From Streptomyces sp. NBC_01317 (lineage in GTDB: Bacteria; Actinomycetota; Actinomycetes; Streptomycetales; Streptomycetaceae), in contig NZ_CP108393.1 in NCBI RefSeq assembly GCF_035961655.1, positions 5,255,001 through 5,319,000 of the forward strand: DNA of 64,000 bases, read 5' to 3'. Within the stretch, counting starts at the first letter, position 1, and the number at the start of each line of letters is the position of its first letter. The notes below the pieces were generated by a model, which was not told the origin of the DNA, made no database searches, and was given only the letters and a program-made list of their open reading frames with translations. The translations under genes and the position numbers were made by a program. Positions 52,384 through 61,365 of the stretch are shown piece after piece.

Positions 52384-53668
52384 AGTCGTGTCCGGAGGCC
52401 GCGAGCACCCCGACCCCCGCTCCGATGCCGGCGGCCAGCAGCGCGAGGAGCGCGGCGGCGGGCGGGACGGCGTATCCGAGCGCCGGGCCCAGGCGCTCCA
52501 CGGTCCAGCCGCCCACCGCCGAGCCGGCCGCGATGCCGCCGAGCAGGGCGGTGACGGCCAAGGTCATGCCCTCGTTCAGCCGCCCGGCGGGGGAGAGCCC
52601 CTGGACCAGCCCCATCCCCGTCACCATGGTCGGGGCCGTCGCCGCACCCGCTAGCAGGAGGCTCCCGGCCAGCAGCGGTAGCGAACCCGACATGGCCGCG
52701 AGCAGGGGGACGGCCAGCAGCGCGCTCATCGCGGCGAGGCAGAGCACCAGTCGGCGGGCGGCCCGGCGCGGCGGCGGGAGCAGGCCCAGCAGGAGTCCGG
52801 CCACGCACGACCCGCCGGCCTGGAGCGCCAGCACGGCGCCGCCCGCCCAGGCGGGACGACCGCCGTCGTCCGCGTAGGCGAGGGTCACGACCTCGGTCGC
52901 GCCGAAGACCGCGCCCGTGGCGAGGAGGACGACGAGCAGCGAGGTCAGCGCGGGGGAGCGGAGAGGGGCGCGCGCCGCCCCCGTACCCCCCGAGGCCGGT
53001 GGTTCGGTGGACCGCTGCCCCGCGAAGACCAGGATGCCGGTCAGCAGAAGGACCGCACCGGCCAGTGTGCCCGCCTCCGGGAAGAGTGCCGAGCAGAGGA
53101 CGGCGGCCAGGACCGGCCCCAGCATGAAACACAGCTCGTCGGCGGCCTGTTCGAAGGAGCGGGCGGTGTGCCGCGCCGCGCGGTGCTCCGGGGTGTCGTC
53201 CCGGAACAGCCGGGCCCAGCGCGCGCGGGACATTCCGCCGGTGTTGGGGGTGGTGGCGGTCGCGGCGTACGCGGCGAAGAGCGTCCAGTCCGGTGCGCGG
53301 TGATAGACGCAGAGCACCAGGGCGAGTGAGCCGAGGACGGCCGACGCGGCGGCGGGGACGGCGATCCGGGCCTGCCCGTGCCGGTCGGTCAGACGGGCCA
53401 CCCCGGGGGCGGCCAGGGCGGTGACGGCGAGACCGGTGGCGGTGACGGCCCCGGCGAGCGCGTACGAGCCCCGCTGCCCGGCGATCATGATCACCGCGCT
53501 GACGGTGAATATCCCGGCGGGGAGCCGCGCGAGCAGGGATCCGGCGGTGAAGGCGCGGGCGCCCGGGGGCGCGAAGAGGCGGGCGTACGGATTCACGCGC
53601 CGGGCCGGGCGCCGGTACGCCGTTACGCGCTCAGGAGTTTCGGGCGGACGGCCGGTGAATTGAGGCAT
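52382..53668 (-). CDS. MFS transporter, 12-segment
   Basis: 428 aa from the ATG at 53668; the open frame continues upstream across the LysR gene but that part is not coding. Twelve membrane segments can be counted, with the motif-A-like loop GVARLTDRHGQARI after the second pair. The TTPNTGGMSRARWARLF segment is typical of a group of actinobacterial MFS proteins annotated as drug exporters. The substrate is unknown. It is divergent from a LysR regulator 75 bp away, which probably controls it. Confidence 0.88.
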   Translation of the reverse strand: MPQFTGRPPETPERVTAYRRPARRVNPYARLFAPPGARAFTAGSLLARLPAGIFTVSAVIMIAGQRGSYALAGAVTATGLAVTALAAPGVARLTDRHGQARIAVPAAASAVLGSLALVLCVYHRAPDWTLFAAYAATATTPNTGGMSRARWARLFRDDTPEHRAARHTARSFEQAADELCFMLGPVLAAVLCSALFPEAGTLAGAVLLLTGILVFAGQRSTEPPASGGTGAARAPLRSPALTSLLVVLLATGAVFGATEVVTLAYADDGGRPAWAGGAVLALQAGGSCVAGLLLGLLPPPRRAARRLVLCLAAMSALLAVPLLAAMSGSLPLLAGSLLLAGAATAPTMVTGMGLVQGLSPAGRLNEGMTLAVTALLGGIAAGSAVGGWTVERLGPALGYAVPPAAALLALLAAGIGAGVGVLAASGHD

Positions 53669-53702
53669 GGCCCCACCCTCACGGCCGGTGCGGCGCGCGG
53701 TC

Positions 53703-53739
53703 CAACACCTCATCGGTGGCCATTCACGCACCCGTGTTG
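53703..53739. promoter_or_regulatory. Possible LysR operator between the MFS and LysR genes
   Basis: CAACAC (53703-53708) and GTGTTG (53734-53739) are inverted copies within the 75-bp divergent gap. The spacing (25 bp) is longer than the usual T-N11-A box, so this may be a pair of half-sites. Confidence 0.35.
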
Positions 53740-53743
53740 TTGA

Positions 53744-54700
53744 ATGCGGCGGATGTCCCGAGACATCGAACCCCGACTCCTCCGCGCCTTTGTCACCGCC
53801 GCCGAGGAACTCCACTTCACCCGCGCCGCCGCGCGGCTGTACGTCGCCCAGCAGGCCCTCAGTCGCGACATCCGCCGTCTGGAGCGGGAGTTGGGTGCCG
53901 AACTCTTCGTCAGGACCACCCGGCGGGTGGCGCTCACGGGGGACGGCGAGCGGCTTCTGCCGTACGCCCGGCGGGTGTTGGCGGCGCAGGACGACCTGCT
54001 CGCCGCCTGTGCCCAGGTGCCGAGGCCGTTGCTCGTGGACCTCAACTCCGAGGGGCTGACCTCCGGGCGGGTGCTGGCGCGCGCCCGTGAACTCGCGCCG
54101 GACTGTGAGCTGATGGCGCGGTTCGAGAGCGGTCTGACCGGTGCGGCCGGGGAGATCCACGCAGGCCGGCTCGACGTGTCCTTCGGGTACGTCGACGGGC
54201 TCGCGCGCGGGCTGCGCGCCGGGTTGCGGTGTCAGCTGGTGCGGTACGAGCCGATGGCTGTCCTGTTGCCGTACGACCATCCCCTGGCCGACCGCGCGGA
54301 GGTGCCGCTCTCCGCGCTCGCCGGGGAGCGCGTGTACGCGGGGGCCGGCAATCCGCGGACGCAGGAGTGGACCGCGTTGGCCCGGCAGCTCTTCGCGGGA
54401 CGGTCCATCGCGGTCGAGGGACCCGCGCCGATGGCCGTCGGACGGGAGGAGTTCCGGCGGATCATGGCGAAACATCGCACCCCCGTCCTCACGGTGGTGG
54501 ACGCGCCGGAGATGCCGGGAGCGGTGCTGCGGCCGCTCGTGGCGCCCGTACCTCTGTCACCCGTGTTTCTGGTATGGCGGGAGGGGCTGAAACATGCCGG
54601 TGTGAACGCTTTGCGGGCCGCCGCGGTCGAACTCGGCAGTAAGAACAGGTGGCTTGAAGTGTTACCCATGAGTTGGGTTCCGCGCCCGTCACAGCATTGA
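53744..54700 (+). CDS. LysR family transcriptional regulator
   Basis: 318 aa from the ATG at 53744, with a second ATG three codons on; neither has a clear ribosome binding site. The winged helix at 7-67 reads RLLRAFVTAAEELHFTRAAA ... AQQALSRDIRRLERELGAEL. The effector domain (about 92-300) has the type 2 periplasmic-binding fold, with VLLPYDHPLADRAEVPLSAL and an incomplete second lobe. It probably regulates the divergent MFS gene in response to a small molecule. The gene is followed by a 157-bp gap before the Mat genes. Confidence 0.92.
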   Translation: MRRMSRDIEPRLLRAFVTAAEELHFTRAAARLYVAQQALSRDIRRLERELGAELFVRTTRRVALTGDGERLLPYARRVLAAQDDLLAACAQVPRPLLVDLNSEGLTSGRVLARARELAPDCELMARFESGLTGAAGEIHAGRLDVSFGYVDGLARGLRAGLRCQLVRYEPMAVLLPYDHPLADRAEVPLSALAGERVYAGAGNPRTQEWTALARQLFAGRSIAVEGPAPMAVGREEFRRIMAKHRTPVLTVVDAPEMPGAVLRPLVAPVPLSPVFLVWREGLKHAGVNALRAAAVELGSKNRWLEVLPMSWVPRPSQH

Positions 54701-54857
54701 TGCATGGTGTCCGTCAAGCCGAGGTACGGGCGACACCTCCTTGCGCTACATTCGTCGTCCGGGTGCGGTGTGGTAGGGGGCATTCCGGTTCAGGTGGGGG
54801 CCTGGACCGACGGCCTGCCCGACCAGTCGATTGCGCACCCAAGACGGTCAGTGGGGG

Positions 54858-55673
54858 ATGTGCGCAGCAGTGGAAAAATGGCGAGATGACGCCCGAAACG
54901 GGCATTCGCATGAGCCGATTGATGTCACTATCGAACGGGATGGCCTCGGTCGTCAGCTCTCGGAGCTGCCCGTCGGTGCCCACCCCGCGCAGGAGTCAGG
55001 TCCCGCGCGGGAGGGGCAGGTAGACGGTTCCGACGGCCCGGTGTTCGTCGACGCCAGCGGCCGGCGGGGCAGGAAGTTCCGGCGGGCCGGCTGGGTCGTG
55101 GCGATCGCGTGTGCCTGTTATGCGGTGATGCTGGGCGCCGCCGTCATAGGCGGCAGCTCCAGCGCGCCGTGGCTGCAAATACCCGGCCTCGCGGACAAAA
55201 AGAAACCCGATACGGTCGAAAACAAGCCAGCCCCAAAAGCGACACGATCAGGCTCGCGAGCGCCGGGTGATCCCGCGGTCCTGCCCACGGCCACGGACTC
55301 CAACGGCGTGGTCGTTCCCGGCCCTTCGGGCAGCGTCCCGCCCGGCGCCACGGGCACGCCCGACCCCGGTGTGTCGAAGCCCGGGGCCACGGTGAAGGCG
55401 CCGACCGGCGGCGCCGGAACGGCCGCGGGCGCCGGCGCGGGAGCGGGAGCCGCCGGAGGCGCGGGCGGTACGGATTCGGGGACCGGGGCCCCGTCCATAC
55501 CCGGCGGCCCCCCGGTCGACGACCCCGGGACCGCCGCCGGAGGAAGCGGCGGCGAGTCGCCGCCGGCCTCCCCGGACTCCAGCCCGCCGCCCGTCGACCC
55601 GACCACACCGCCGGCCGATCCGCCGCCGGACCAGGCGGGCGCCCAGCAAGTGGCCGCGGAAGGGGCGCGCTAG
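54858..55673 (+). CDS. MatA-like membrane-anchored Pro/Gly-rich protein
   Basis: About 271 aa from the ATG at 54858; a GTG at 54870 has better Shine-Dalgarno spacing (GGGGGA), so the exact start is open. The N-terminal about 75 residues are polar (VEKWRDDARNGHSHEPIDVT). One membrane segment follows (AGWVVAIACACYAVMLGAAV) and then about 180 residues of low-complexity Pro, Gly, Ala and Ser outside the cell. No catalytic motif is seen. By position directly before the deacetylase/glycosyltransferase fusion it corresponds to the gene I remember as matA of S. coelicolor and S. lividans, needed for mycelial pellet formation. Its stop codon touches the next start. Confidence 0.75.
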   Translation: MCAAVEKWRDDARNGHSHEPIDVTIERDGLGRQLSELPVGAHPAQESGPAREGQVDGSDGPVFVDASGRRGRKFRRAGWVVAIACACYAVMLGAAVIGGSSSAPWLQIPGLADKKKPDTVENKPAPKATRSGSRAPGDPAVLPTATDSNGVVVPGPSGSVPPGATGTPDPGVSKPGATVKAPTGGAGTAAGAGAGAGAAGGAGGTDSGTGAPSIPGGPPVDDPGTAAGGSGGESPPASPDSSPPPVDPTTPPADPPPDQAGAQQVAAEGAR

Positions 55674-57986
55674 ATGCCTTCCTCCCGCAGACGGCCACCC
55701 CACGGCGCCGCCGCCCACGGCCGGGGAACCTCCGGCAGACGGGCCCGCAAGGACGGCGCCTCACGCCAGGACGGCGCCTCAGGTCAGGGCCGCGCCGCCC
55801 CTCAGGGCCGTACCTCTCGTCAGAACCGCGCCAACCGCGCCGCCCGCCGCAGACTGCCCATGCGCTACCTGCTGCCGTCCCTCGTCCTCGTCGCCATGCT
55901 CGCGATGCTCATGCTCCGCGGCTACGTCCACAGCGAGATACTCGCCGACCACCGCGTCCGCCCCCCGGTCGCCACCGACCAGGTGCCCGACCGGATCCTC
56001 GACGGCGGCCCCGTCATCGACGCGCGCTCCGCCGCGGCCCCCGCGAAGTCGCTGAGCATCCCGGACGGCCGGCTGGTCCTGACGTTCGACGACGGCCCCG
56101 ACCCCCAGTGGACCCCCAAGGTCCTGGACGAGCTGAAGAAGTACGACGCCCACGCCGTCTTCTTCGTGACGGGCACGATGGCCTCGCGCTACCCGGCCCT
56201 GGTGAAGCGCATGGTGGACGAGGGCCACGAGGTCGGCCTGCACACCTTCAGCCACCCCGACCTCTCGTACCAGACCAGGACCAGGACCAACTGGGAGCTG
56301 ACCCAGAACCAGTTGGCGCTGGCGGGCGCCGCCGGCGTCAGGACCTCGCTCTTCCGGCCGCCGTACTCCTCCTTCGCCGACGCCATGGACAACAAGTCCT
56401 GGCCGGTCACGCGGTACATCGGCAGCCTCGGCTACATCACGGTCCTCGACAGCGTCGACAGCGAGGACTGGAAGCGGCCCGGCGCCGACAGGATCGTGGA
56501 GTGGGCCACCCCCAAGGGCCACCGGGGCTCGGTCGTACTGATGCACGACTCCGGCGGCGACCGCTCGCAGACCGTCGAGGCCCTCGGCCGCTATCTGCCC
56601 GCCATGCAGGAGCGCGGCTTCCGCTTCGTCAATCTCACCGAGGCGCTCGGCGCGCCCAGCGCCCTCACCCCGGTCACCGGCGCCGACCTGTGGAAGGGCA
56701 AGGCCTGGGTCGCCGCGGTCGCGCTCTCGGACAGCGTCACCGATGTCCTGGTCGTCGGCCTGGCCGTGATCGGTGTCCTCGTCCTCCTCCGCTTCGGCCT
56801 GATGCTGGCGCTGTCCTTCGCCCACGCGCGCAAGGTCCGCCGCCGCGGCTTCCGCTGGGGCGACCCGGTCACCGAACCGGTCAGCGTGCTCGTCCCCGCG
56901 TACAACGAACGCGAGTGCATCGCCAACACCGTCCGCTCCCTGATGGAGAGCGGCCACCCCATCGAGGTCGTGGTCGTCGACGACGGCTCCACCGACGGGA
57001 CGGCCGACATCGTCGAGGAGATGTGGCTGCCCAACGTCCATGTCGTACGCCAGGAGAACGCCGGCAAACCGGCCGCGCTCAACAACGGCATCGCGCACGC
57101 CCGCCACGACATCATCGTGATGATGGACGGCGACACCGTCTTCGAGCCCTCCACCGTGGGCGAGCTGGTGCAGCCGTTCGGCGATCCGCGCGTCGGGGCC
57201 GTGGCGGGCAACGCCAAGGTCGGCAACCGCGACACCCTCATCGGGGCCTGGCAGCACATCGAGTACGTGATGGGCTTCAACCTGGACCGGCGGATGTACG
57301 ACCTGCTCCGCTGCATGCCCACCATCCCGGGCGCGGTCGGCGCGTTCCGGCGCCAGGCCCTGGAGCGGGTCGGCGGGATGAGCGACGACACCCTCGCCGA
57401 GGACACCGACATCACCATGGCCCTGCACCGCGACGGCTGGCGTGTCGTGTACGCCGAGCGCGCCCGCGCCTGGACCGAAGCGCCCGAGTCCGTCCAGCAG
57501 TTGTGGTCCCAGCGCTACCGCTGGAGCTACGGCACGATGCAGGCGATCTGGAAGCACCGCGGGGCCCTGGTCGAACGCGGCCCGTCCGGCCGCTTCGGCC
57601 GTGTCGGCCTGCCGCTGGTCTCCCTCTTCATGGTGCTGGCGCCGCTGCTCGCGCCGCTGATCGACGTGTTCCTGCTGTACGGCCTGGTCTTCGGCCCGAC
57701 CCAGAAGACGATCGTGGCGTGGCTCGGCGTCCTGCTCGTGCAGGCGGTCTGCGCCGCGTACGCCTTCCGGCTCGACCGGGAACGGATGACCCACCTGATC
57801 TCCCTGCCGCTCCAGCAGATCCTCTACCGGCAGCTCATGTACGTCGTGCTGCTCCAGTCCTGGATCACCGCGCTCACCGGAGGCCGGCTGCGCTGGCAGA
57901 AGCTGCGCCGTACGGGAGTGGTGGAGGCGCCGGGCTCGGTGCCGGCCCCGCGTGGGCCGAGCGGTGAGCGGAGGCCGGTGGCATGA
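55674..57986 (+). CDS. matB: MatB-like bifunctional polysaccharide deacetylase/family 2 glycosyltransferase
   Basis: 770 aa. Residues 1-62 are basic and disordered, then one membrane segment at about 64-84. A NodB deacetylase domain follows: TFDDGPD (137-143), HTFSHPD (190-196), RPPY (228-231) and LMHDSGG. After a second membrane segment at about 356-380 comes a processive GT2 domain with DDGST (436-440), MDGD (484-487), the catalytic AED (575-577) and QRYRW (613-617), then C-terminal membrane helices. It combines in one chain what PgaB and PgaC do in Gram-negatives, so the product is probably a partly deacetylated poly-beta-1,6-N-acetylglucosamine. In Streptomyces MatAB make such an adhesive that holds pellets together. 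The symbol is assigned from architecture and context. Confidence 0.88.
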   Translation: MPSSRRRPPHGAAAHGRGTSGRRARKDGASRQDGASGQGRAAPQGRTSRQNRANRAARRRLPMRYLLPSLVLVAMLAMLMLRGYVHSEILADHRVRPPVATDQVPDRILDGGPVIDARSAAAPAKSLSIPDGRLVLTFDDGPDPQWTPKVLDELKKYDAHAVFFVTGTMASRYPALVKRMVDEGHEVGLHTFSHPDLSYQTRTRTNWELTQNQLALAGAAGVRTSLFRPPYSSFADAMDNKSWPVTRYIGSLGYITVLDSVDSEDWKRPGADRIVEWATPKGHRGSVVLMHDSGGDRSQTVEALGRYLPAMQERGFRFVNLTEALGAPSALTPVTGADLWKGKAWVAAVALSDSVTDVLVVGLAVIGVLVLLRFGLMLALSFAHARKVRRRGFRWGDPVTEPVSVLVPAYNERECIANTVRSLMESGHPIEVVVVDDGSTDGTADIVEEMWLPNVHVVRQENAGKPAALNNGIAHARHDIIVMMDGDTVFEPSTVGELVQPFGDPRVGAVAGNAKVGNRDTLIGAWQHIEYVMGFNLDRRMYDLLRCMPTIPGAVGAFRRQALERVGGMSDDTLAEDTDITMALHRDGWRVVYAERARAWTEAPESVQQLWSQRYRWSYGTMQAIWKHRGALVERGPSGRFGRVGLPLVSLFMVLAPLLAPLIDVFLLYGLVFGPTQKTIVAWLGVLLVQAVCAAYAFRLDRERMTHLISLPLQQILYRQLMYVVLLQSWITALTGGRLRWQKLRRTGVVEAPGSVPAPRGPSGERRPVA

Positions 57987-59191
57987 GCGTTCCTTCGGTG
58001 GACACCGGGGGCGTACCCCGGGCGCGGCACAAAGCGGTGGCACCGGCCGGCGCGGGGAAGGCCGGCACCTCGCGGACCGGCGCCGCGGAGGCCGCTCCCG
58101 GCCGTGACCGCTACCTCGATCTGCTGCGCGCGGTCGCGCTGGTCCGCGTCGTGGTCTTCCACATCTTCGGATGGGCCTGGCTGACGATCGTCTTCCCCTC
58201 GATGGGCGTGATGTTCGCGCTGGCGGGCTCGCTGATGGCCCGGTCGCTCTCCCGGCGCACCCCGTGGAGCGTGATCCGCGGGCGGCTGCGCCGGCTGCTG
58301 CCGCCCATGTGGGCGTTCGCGGCGGTGGTCGTACCGGTGATCTTCGTGCTGGGCTGGGACCCGGCGCGGGAGGAGGGGATGTGGGGCCTGGCGAAGCTGG
58401 GCAACTACCTGCTGCCGCTGGGCGCGCCGCCGTACCCGTACGTGAGCGGGTCGGCGAGCGGCTGGCTGGAGGAGTCCTGGGCGGAGCAGGCGGTGGGGCC
58501 GCTCTGGTACATCCGCGCGTACGTCTGGTTCGTCCTCGCGTCCCCCTTGCTGCTGTGGGCGTTCCGCAAGGTGCCCTGGGCGACGCTGGCGTTCCCGCTC
58601 ATCCTGACCGCCGCGATCGAGACGGGTCTGCTCACGATCCCCGGCGAGACCGGTCTCGCGCTGACCGACTTCGCGGTGTACGGCGCCTGCTGGGTGCTCG
58701 GATTCGCCCACCAGGACGGGCTGTTCCGGAGGATCCCGCGCTATCTGACCGTTTCGCTGGCCGTGCTGCTCATGGCCTTCGGCCTGTGGTGGGCCTCGGG
58801 CCATCCGGGACCCGAGGGGTGGAACCTCGACGAGATGCCCCTCACCGAGGCGACCTGGTCGCTGGGGTTCGTGGCGATCCTGCTCCAGTACGCCCCGTCG
58901 TGGCGCGAACTCCCGGGCCGGCTGGCCCGGTTCGACCCGCTGGTCACCCTGGCCAACAACCGTGCCGTGACGATCTACCTCTGGCACAACCTGCTGATCA
59001 TGGCGACGATCCCGATGATCGACCAGCTCTGGAACATCCCGGGCATCGACGCGTTCTCGGCCGAACTGGACGCCTCGTACGGGGTGCTGACCCTGCTCCT
59101 GGTCTGGCCGCTGATCGCCCTGATGATCCTGGCGGTGGGCTGGGTGGAGGACGCGGCGGCGCGACGCCGCCCACGGCTCTGGCCGGCCTGA
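57983..59191 (+). CDS. Acyltransferase family 3 membrane protein
   Basis: 402 aa; its ATG overlaps the TGA of the preceding gene (ATGA). A polar start of about 40 residues leads to RDRYLDLLRAVALVRVVVFH, the first helix of acyltransferase 3 proteins, with the Arg and His (RVVVFH) expected in the active site. About ten membrane segments follow, ending ALMILAVGWVEDAAARRR. Family members O-acetylate or O-succinylate sugars of surface polymers. Translational coupling to the MatB-like synthase suggests that it modifies the same polysaccharide, which is inference. Confidence 0.88.
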   Translation: MSVPSVDTGGVPRARHKAVAPAGAGKAGTSRTGAAEAAPGRDRYLDLLRAVALVRVVVFHIFGWAWLTIVFPSMGVMFALAGSLMARSLSRRTPWSVIRGRLRRLLPPMWAFAAVVVPVIFVLGWDPAREEGMWGLAKLGNYLLPLGAPPYPYVSGSASGWLEESWAEQAVGPLWYIRAYVWFVLASPLLLWAFRKVPWATLAFPLILTAAIETGLLTIPGETGLALTDFAVYGACWVLGFAHQDGLFRRIPRYLTVSLAVLLMAFGLWWASGHPGPEGWNLDEMPLTEATWSLGFVAILLQYAPSWRELPGRLARFDPLVTLANNRAVTIYLWHNLLIMATIPMIDQLWNIPGIDAFSAELDASYGVLTLLLVWPLIALMILAVGWVEDAAARRRPRLWPA

Positions 59192-59358
59192 TCCCTGTGC
59201 GCGACCCGGGGTGTGCGCCCGCATCGGCGTCCCCGTGTCCCCCGTCTGTGTCCTCTGTCGCCCCGGCTACGGCCCGCCTCTGCCCGGACGCCCCGAAACG
59301 TACCGATCCTTATGGGAAGGACGGAAACGGACGGAATCGGCACGAGGACGGAAGGCAC

Positions 59359-59544
59359 ATGCGAAAGTCGGAACAAGGCCGCGACCACCGGGGAGCGCGG
59401 GAGCGCGCGCTCCCCGGCTGCGATGTCTGCGCCGCCCTGCTCAAGCAGCGGGCGGACGCGCGGCGGGTGGGCGACTACGGTGCGGCGCTGGCGTACGGCC
59501 GGGAGCTGGAGAACCACCCGCACCCGGCCGCCGCCCCCCGCTGA
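59359..59544 (+). CDS. Small CxxC protein, unknown function
   Basis: 61 aa from the ATG at 59359 with GGAAGG before it. The sequence is basic and contains one CxxC pair (LPGCDVCAALLKQRADARRV), then GDYGAALAYGRELENHPH. There is no signal or membrane segment. One CxxC is too little for a zinc ribbon unless it dimerises. It lies 167 bp after the acyltransferase gene on the same strand and ends 45 bp before the convergent MFS stop. It is probably real given codon usage and ribosome site, but it is unrecognised. Confidence 0.6.
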   Translation: MRKSEQGRDHRGARERALPGCDVCAALLKQRADARRVGDYGAALAYGRELENHPHPAAAPR

Positions 59545-59589
59545 CGGCCACGCCGTCCGCGTCGGGCCCGGCGTGCCGTCCGCGACCGC

Positions 59590-61125
59590 CTACATGTGGA
59601 CGGCCTGGACCCCTTCCGGAGCCGGTTGCGGGCGGCCGCCCCGGTACATCACCAGGGCGAGCACCGCGCCGACGGCGAAGATGCCGGCCGACCACCAGTA
59701 GGCGGTCGAGTAGCTCTCCAGCTGCGCCTGGGCGAGCGCCCCCGGGGACGGCTCGCGGTCCGACAGATAGTTCGTCGCCGCGCTCGCCGCCAGCGTGCTC
59801 AGCAGCGCGGTGCCGATCGAACCGCCCACCTGCTGCATGGTGTTGACGGTGGCCGAGGCCACCCCCGCGTCCTCCACGGAGACCCCGGAGGTGGACACGC
59901 TCATCGCGGTCGGCATCACCAGGCCGAGCCCGAAGCCGATGACCAGCAGCGGCGGGAGCACGTGGGCCGAGTAGGTGCTGGTCAGGTCGAGCGCGGTGAG
60001 CCACGCCATGCCGACGGCGGCCATCGCCATGCCCAGCGGGACGATCGGCCGGGGGCCGTACTTCGGCAGCAGGCTGTTGGTGACCAGCGTCGCGGCGACC
60101 ATCAGGATGCCGATCATCGGCAGGAAGGCGAGGCCGGTCTTGACCGGCGTGTAGTGCAGCGAGGACTGGAGGTAGTAGGTCAGGAAGAGGAAGACGCCGA
60201 ACATGCCCGCACCGGAGATGGCGAGCATCGTGAAGGACGCCCCGCGGTCGCGGTCGAGCAGGACGCGCAGCGGCAGCAGCGGGTGCTTCGACCGGGTCTG
60301 CCACCAGCTGAACGCCGTCAGCAGCACTCCGCCGGCCAGCAGGAAGCCCCACGTCTGCGGGGAGCTCCAGTCGTGCGTCTCGGCGTTGGAGAAGCCGTAG
60401 ACCAGCCCGAAGAGGCCGGTGGTCACGAGGACGGTGCCCGGCAGGTCCAGCTTCGGCCGGTCGGCCGGGGCGCCCTTGCGCAGGAAGACCAGGCCGCCGA
60501 CGAAGGCGAACACGGCGAAGAAGAGGTTGACGTAGAGCGTCCAGCGCCAGCTCAGGTGCTCGGTGAGCAGACCGCCGAGCAGCAGGCCGACGCCGCCGCC
60601 CGCGCCGCCGATGGCGCCGTAGATGCCGAAGGCCTTGGCGCGTTCCTTGGCCCCGGTGAAGGTGGTGTTGAGCAGGGCCAGCGCGGCCGGTGCGAGCATC
60701 GCGCCGAACACGCCCTGGAGCGCGCGGCCGGTGACCAGCACCTCGAAGTTCTGGGCGGCCCCGGCCAGGGCCGAGGCGCCGGCGAAGCCGACGACGCCTA
60801 TGAGGAAGACGATCCGCCGGCCGATGAGGTCGGCCAGCCGTCCGCCGAGCAGCAGCAGGCTGCCGAAGGCGAGCGCGTACGACGTGACGATCCACTGCCG
60901 GTTGTTGTCGTCGAAGCCGAGCGCCTGCTGGGCCGAGGGCAGGGCGATGTTCACGACGGTCGCGTCGAGGACCACCATCAGCTGGGCCAGCGCGATGACG
61001 GTCAGCACCCACCACCGGTGGTCGGCGCGCTCCGGCTTGTCCGTCTCCCGCGCCGTATCGGGCGGGACCTTGTTCTGCGGGGGTACGTCACCGACGGACG
61101 TGTCGGCGGGGGACTTGGCTGCCAT
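59590..61125 (-). CDS. MFS transporter, DHA2 (14-segment drug:H+ antiporter) family
   Basis: 511 aa from the ATG at 61125 with AGGAG eight bases ahead. The family motif D1 is LMVVLDATVVNIALPS near 48-63, motif A is GGRLADLIGRRIV, and motif C is in the GAIGGAGGGVGLLLGGLL stretch. Fourteen membrane segments are expected. Such proteins (QacA, EmrB, LfrA-like) export cationic drugs or antibiotics with proton exchange. The gene is divergent from a TetR repressor, with a perfect operator copy 35 bp upstream of its start, so it should be repressed until a ligand releases the TetR. Confidence 0.93.
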   Translation of the reverse strand: MAAKSPADTSVGDVPPQNKVPPDTARETDKPERADHRWWVLTVIALAQLMVVLDATVVNIALPSAQQALGFDDNNRQWIVTSYALAFGSLLLLGGRLADLIGRRIVFLIGVVGFAGASALAGAAQNFEVLVTGRALQGVFGAMLAPAALALLNTTFTGAKERAKAFGIYGAIGGAGGGVGLLLGGLLTEHLSWRWTLYVNLFFAVFAFVGGLVFLRKGAPADRPKLDLPGTVLVTTGLFGLVYGFSNAETHDWSSPQTWGFLLAGGVLLTAFSWWQTRSKHPLLPLRVLLDRDRGASFTMLAISGAGMFGVFLFLTYYLQSSLHYTPVKTGLAFLPMIGILMVAATLVTNSLLPKYGPRPIVPLGMAMAAVGMAWLTALDLTSTYSAHVLPPLLVIGFGLGLVMPTAMSVSTSGVSVEDAGVASATVNTMQQVGGSIGTALLSTLAASAATNYLSDREPSPGALAQAQLESYSTAYWWSAGIFAVGAVLALVMYRGGRPQPAPEGVQAVHM

Positions 61126-61157
61126 GGGCCGGACTCCTGAAGTGGGACGACAGAGGA

Positions 61158-61176
61158 GAACGAAACTGTTTCGTAC
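61158..61176. promoter_or_regulatory. TetR operator copy 1, next to the MFS gene
   Basis: GAACGAAACTGTTTCGTAC contains the perfect palindrome ACGAAAC-T-GTTTCGT. The same 19 bp occur in inverse orientation at 61327-61345, beside the regulator gene. Confidence 0.85.
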
Positions 61177-61326
61177 TCGAATGACCATAGGACCGCCCCG
61201 GCCGAAACGCAAAAGATTCACTGCCGGTGGCTACCTCCTCACGCCCTGGATGTGCGACGCTCCCGTTCGCGGATGTGCAACGCTCCAGGTCGCGGGGGTG
61301 GGGCAGGTCCGGGGTACGTTGGTAGT

Positions 61327-61345
61327 GTACGAAACAGTTTCGTTC
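61327..61345. promoter_or_regulatory. TetR operator copy 2, next to the tetR gene
   Basis: GTACGAAACAGTTTCGTTC is the exact reverse complement of copy 1 and sits 20 bp before the TetR GTG, a position suited to autorepression. Confidence 0.85.
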
Positions 61346-61365
61346 GTTGGTGGAGGTGATCGGCC

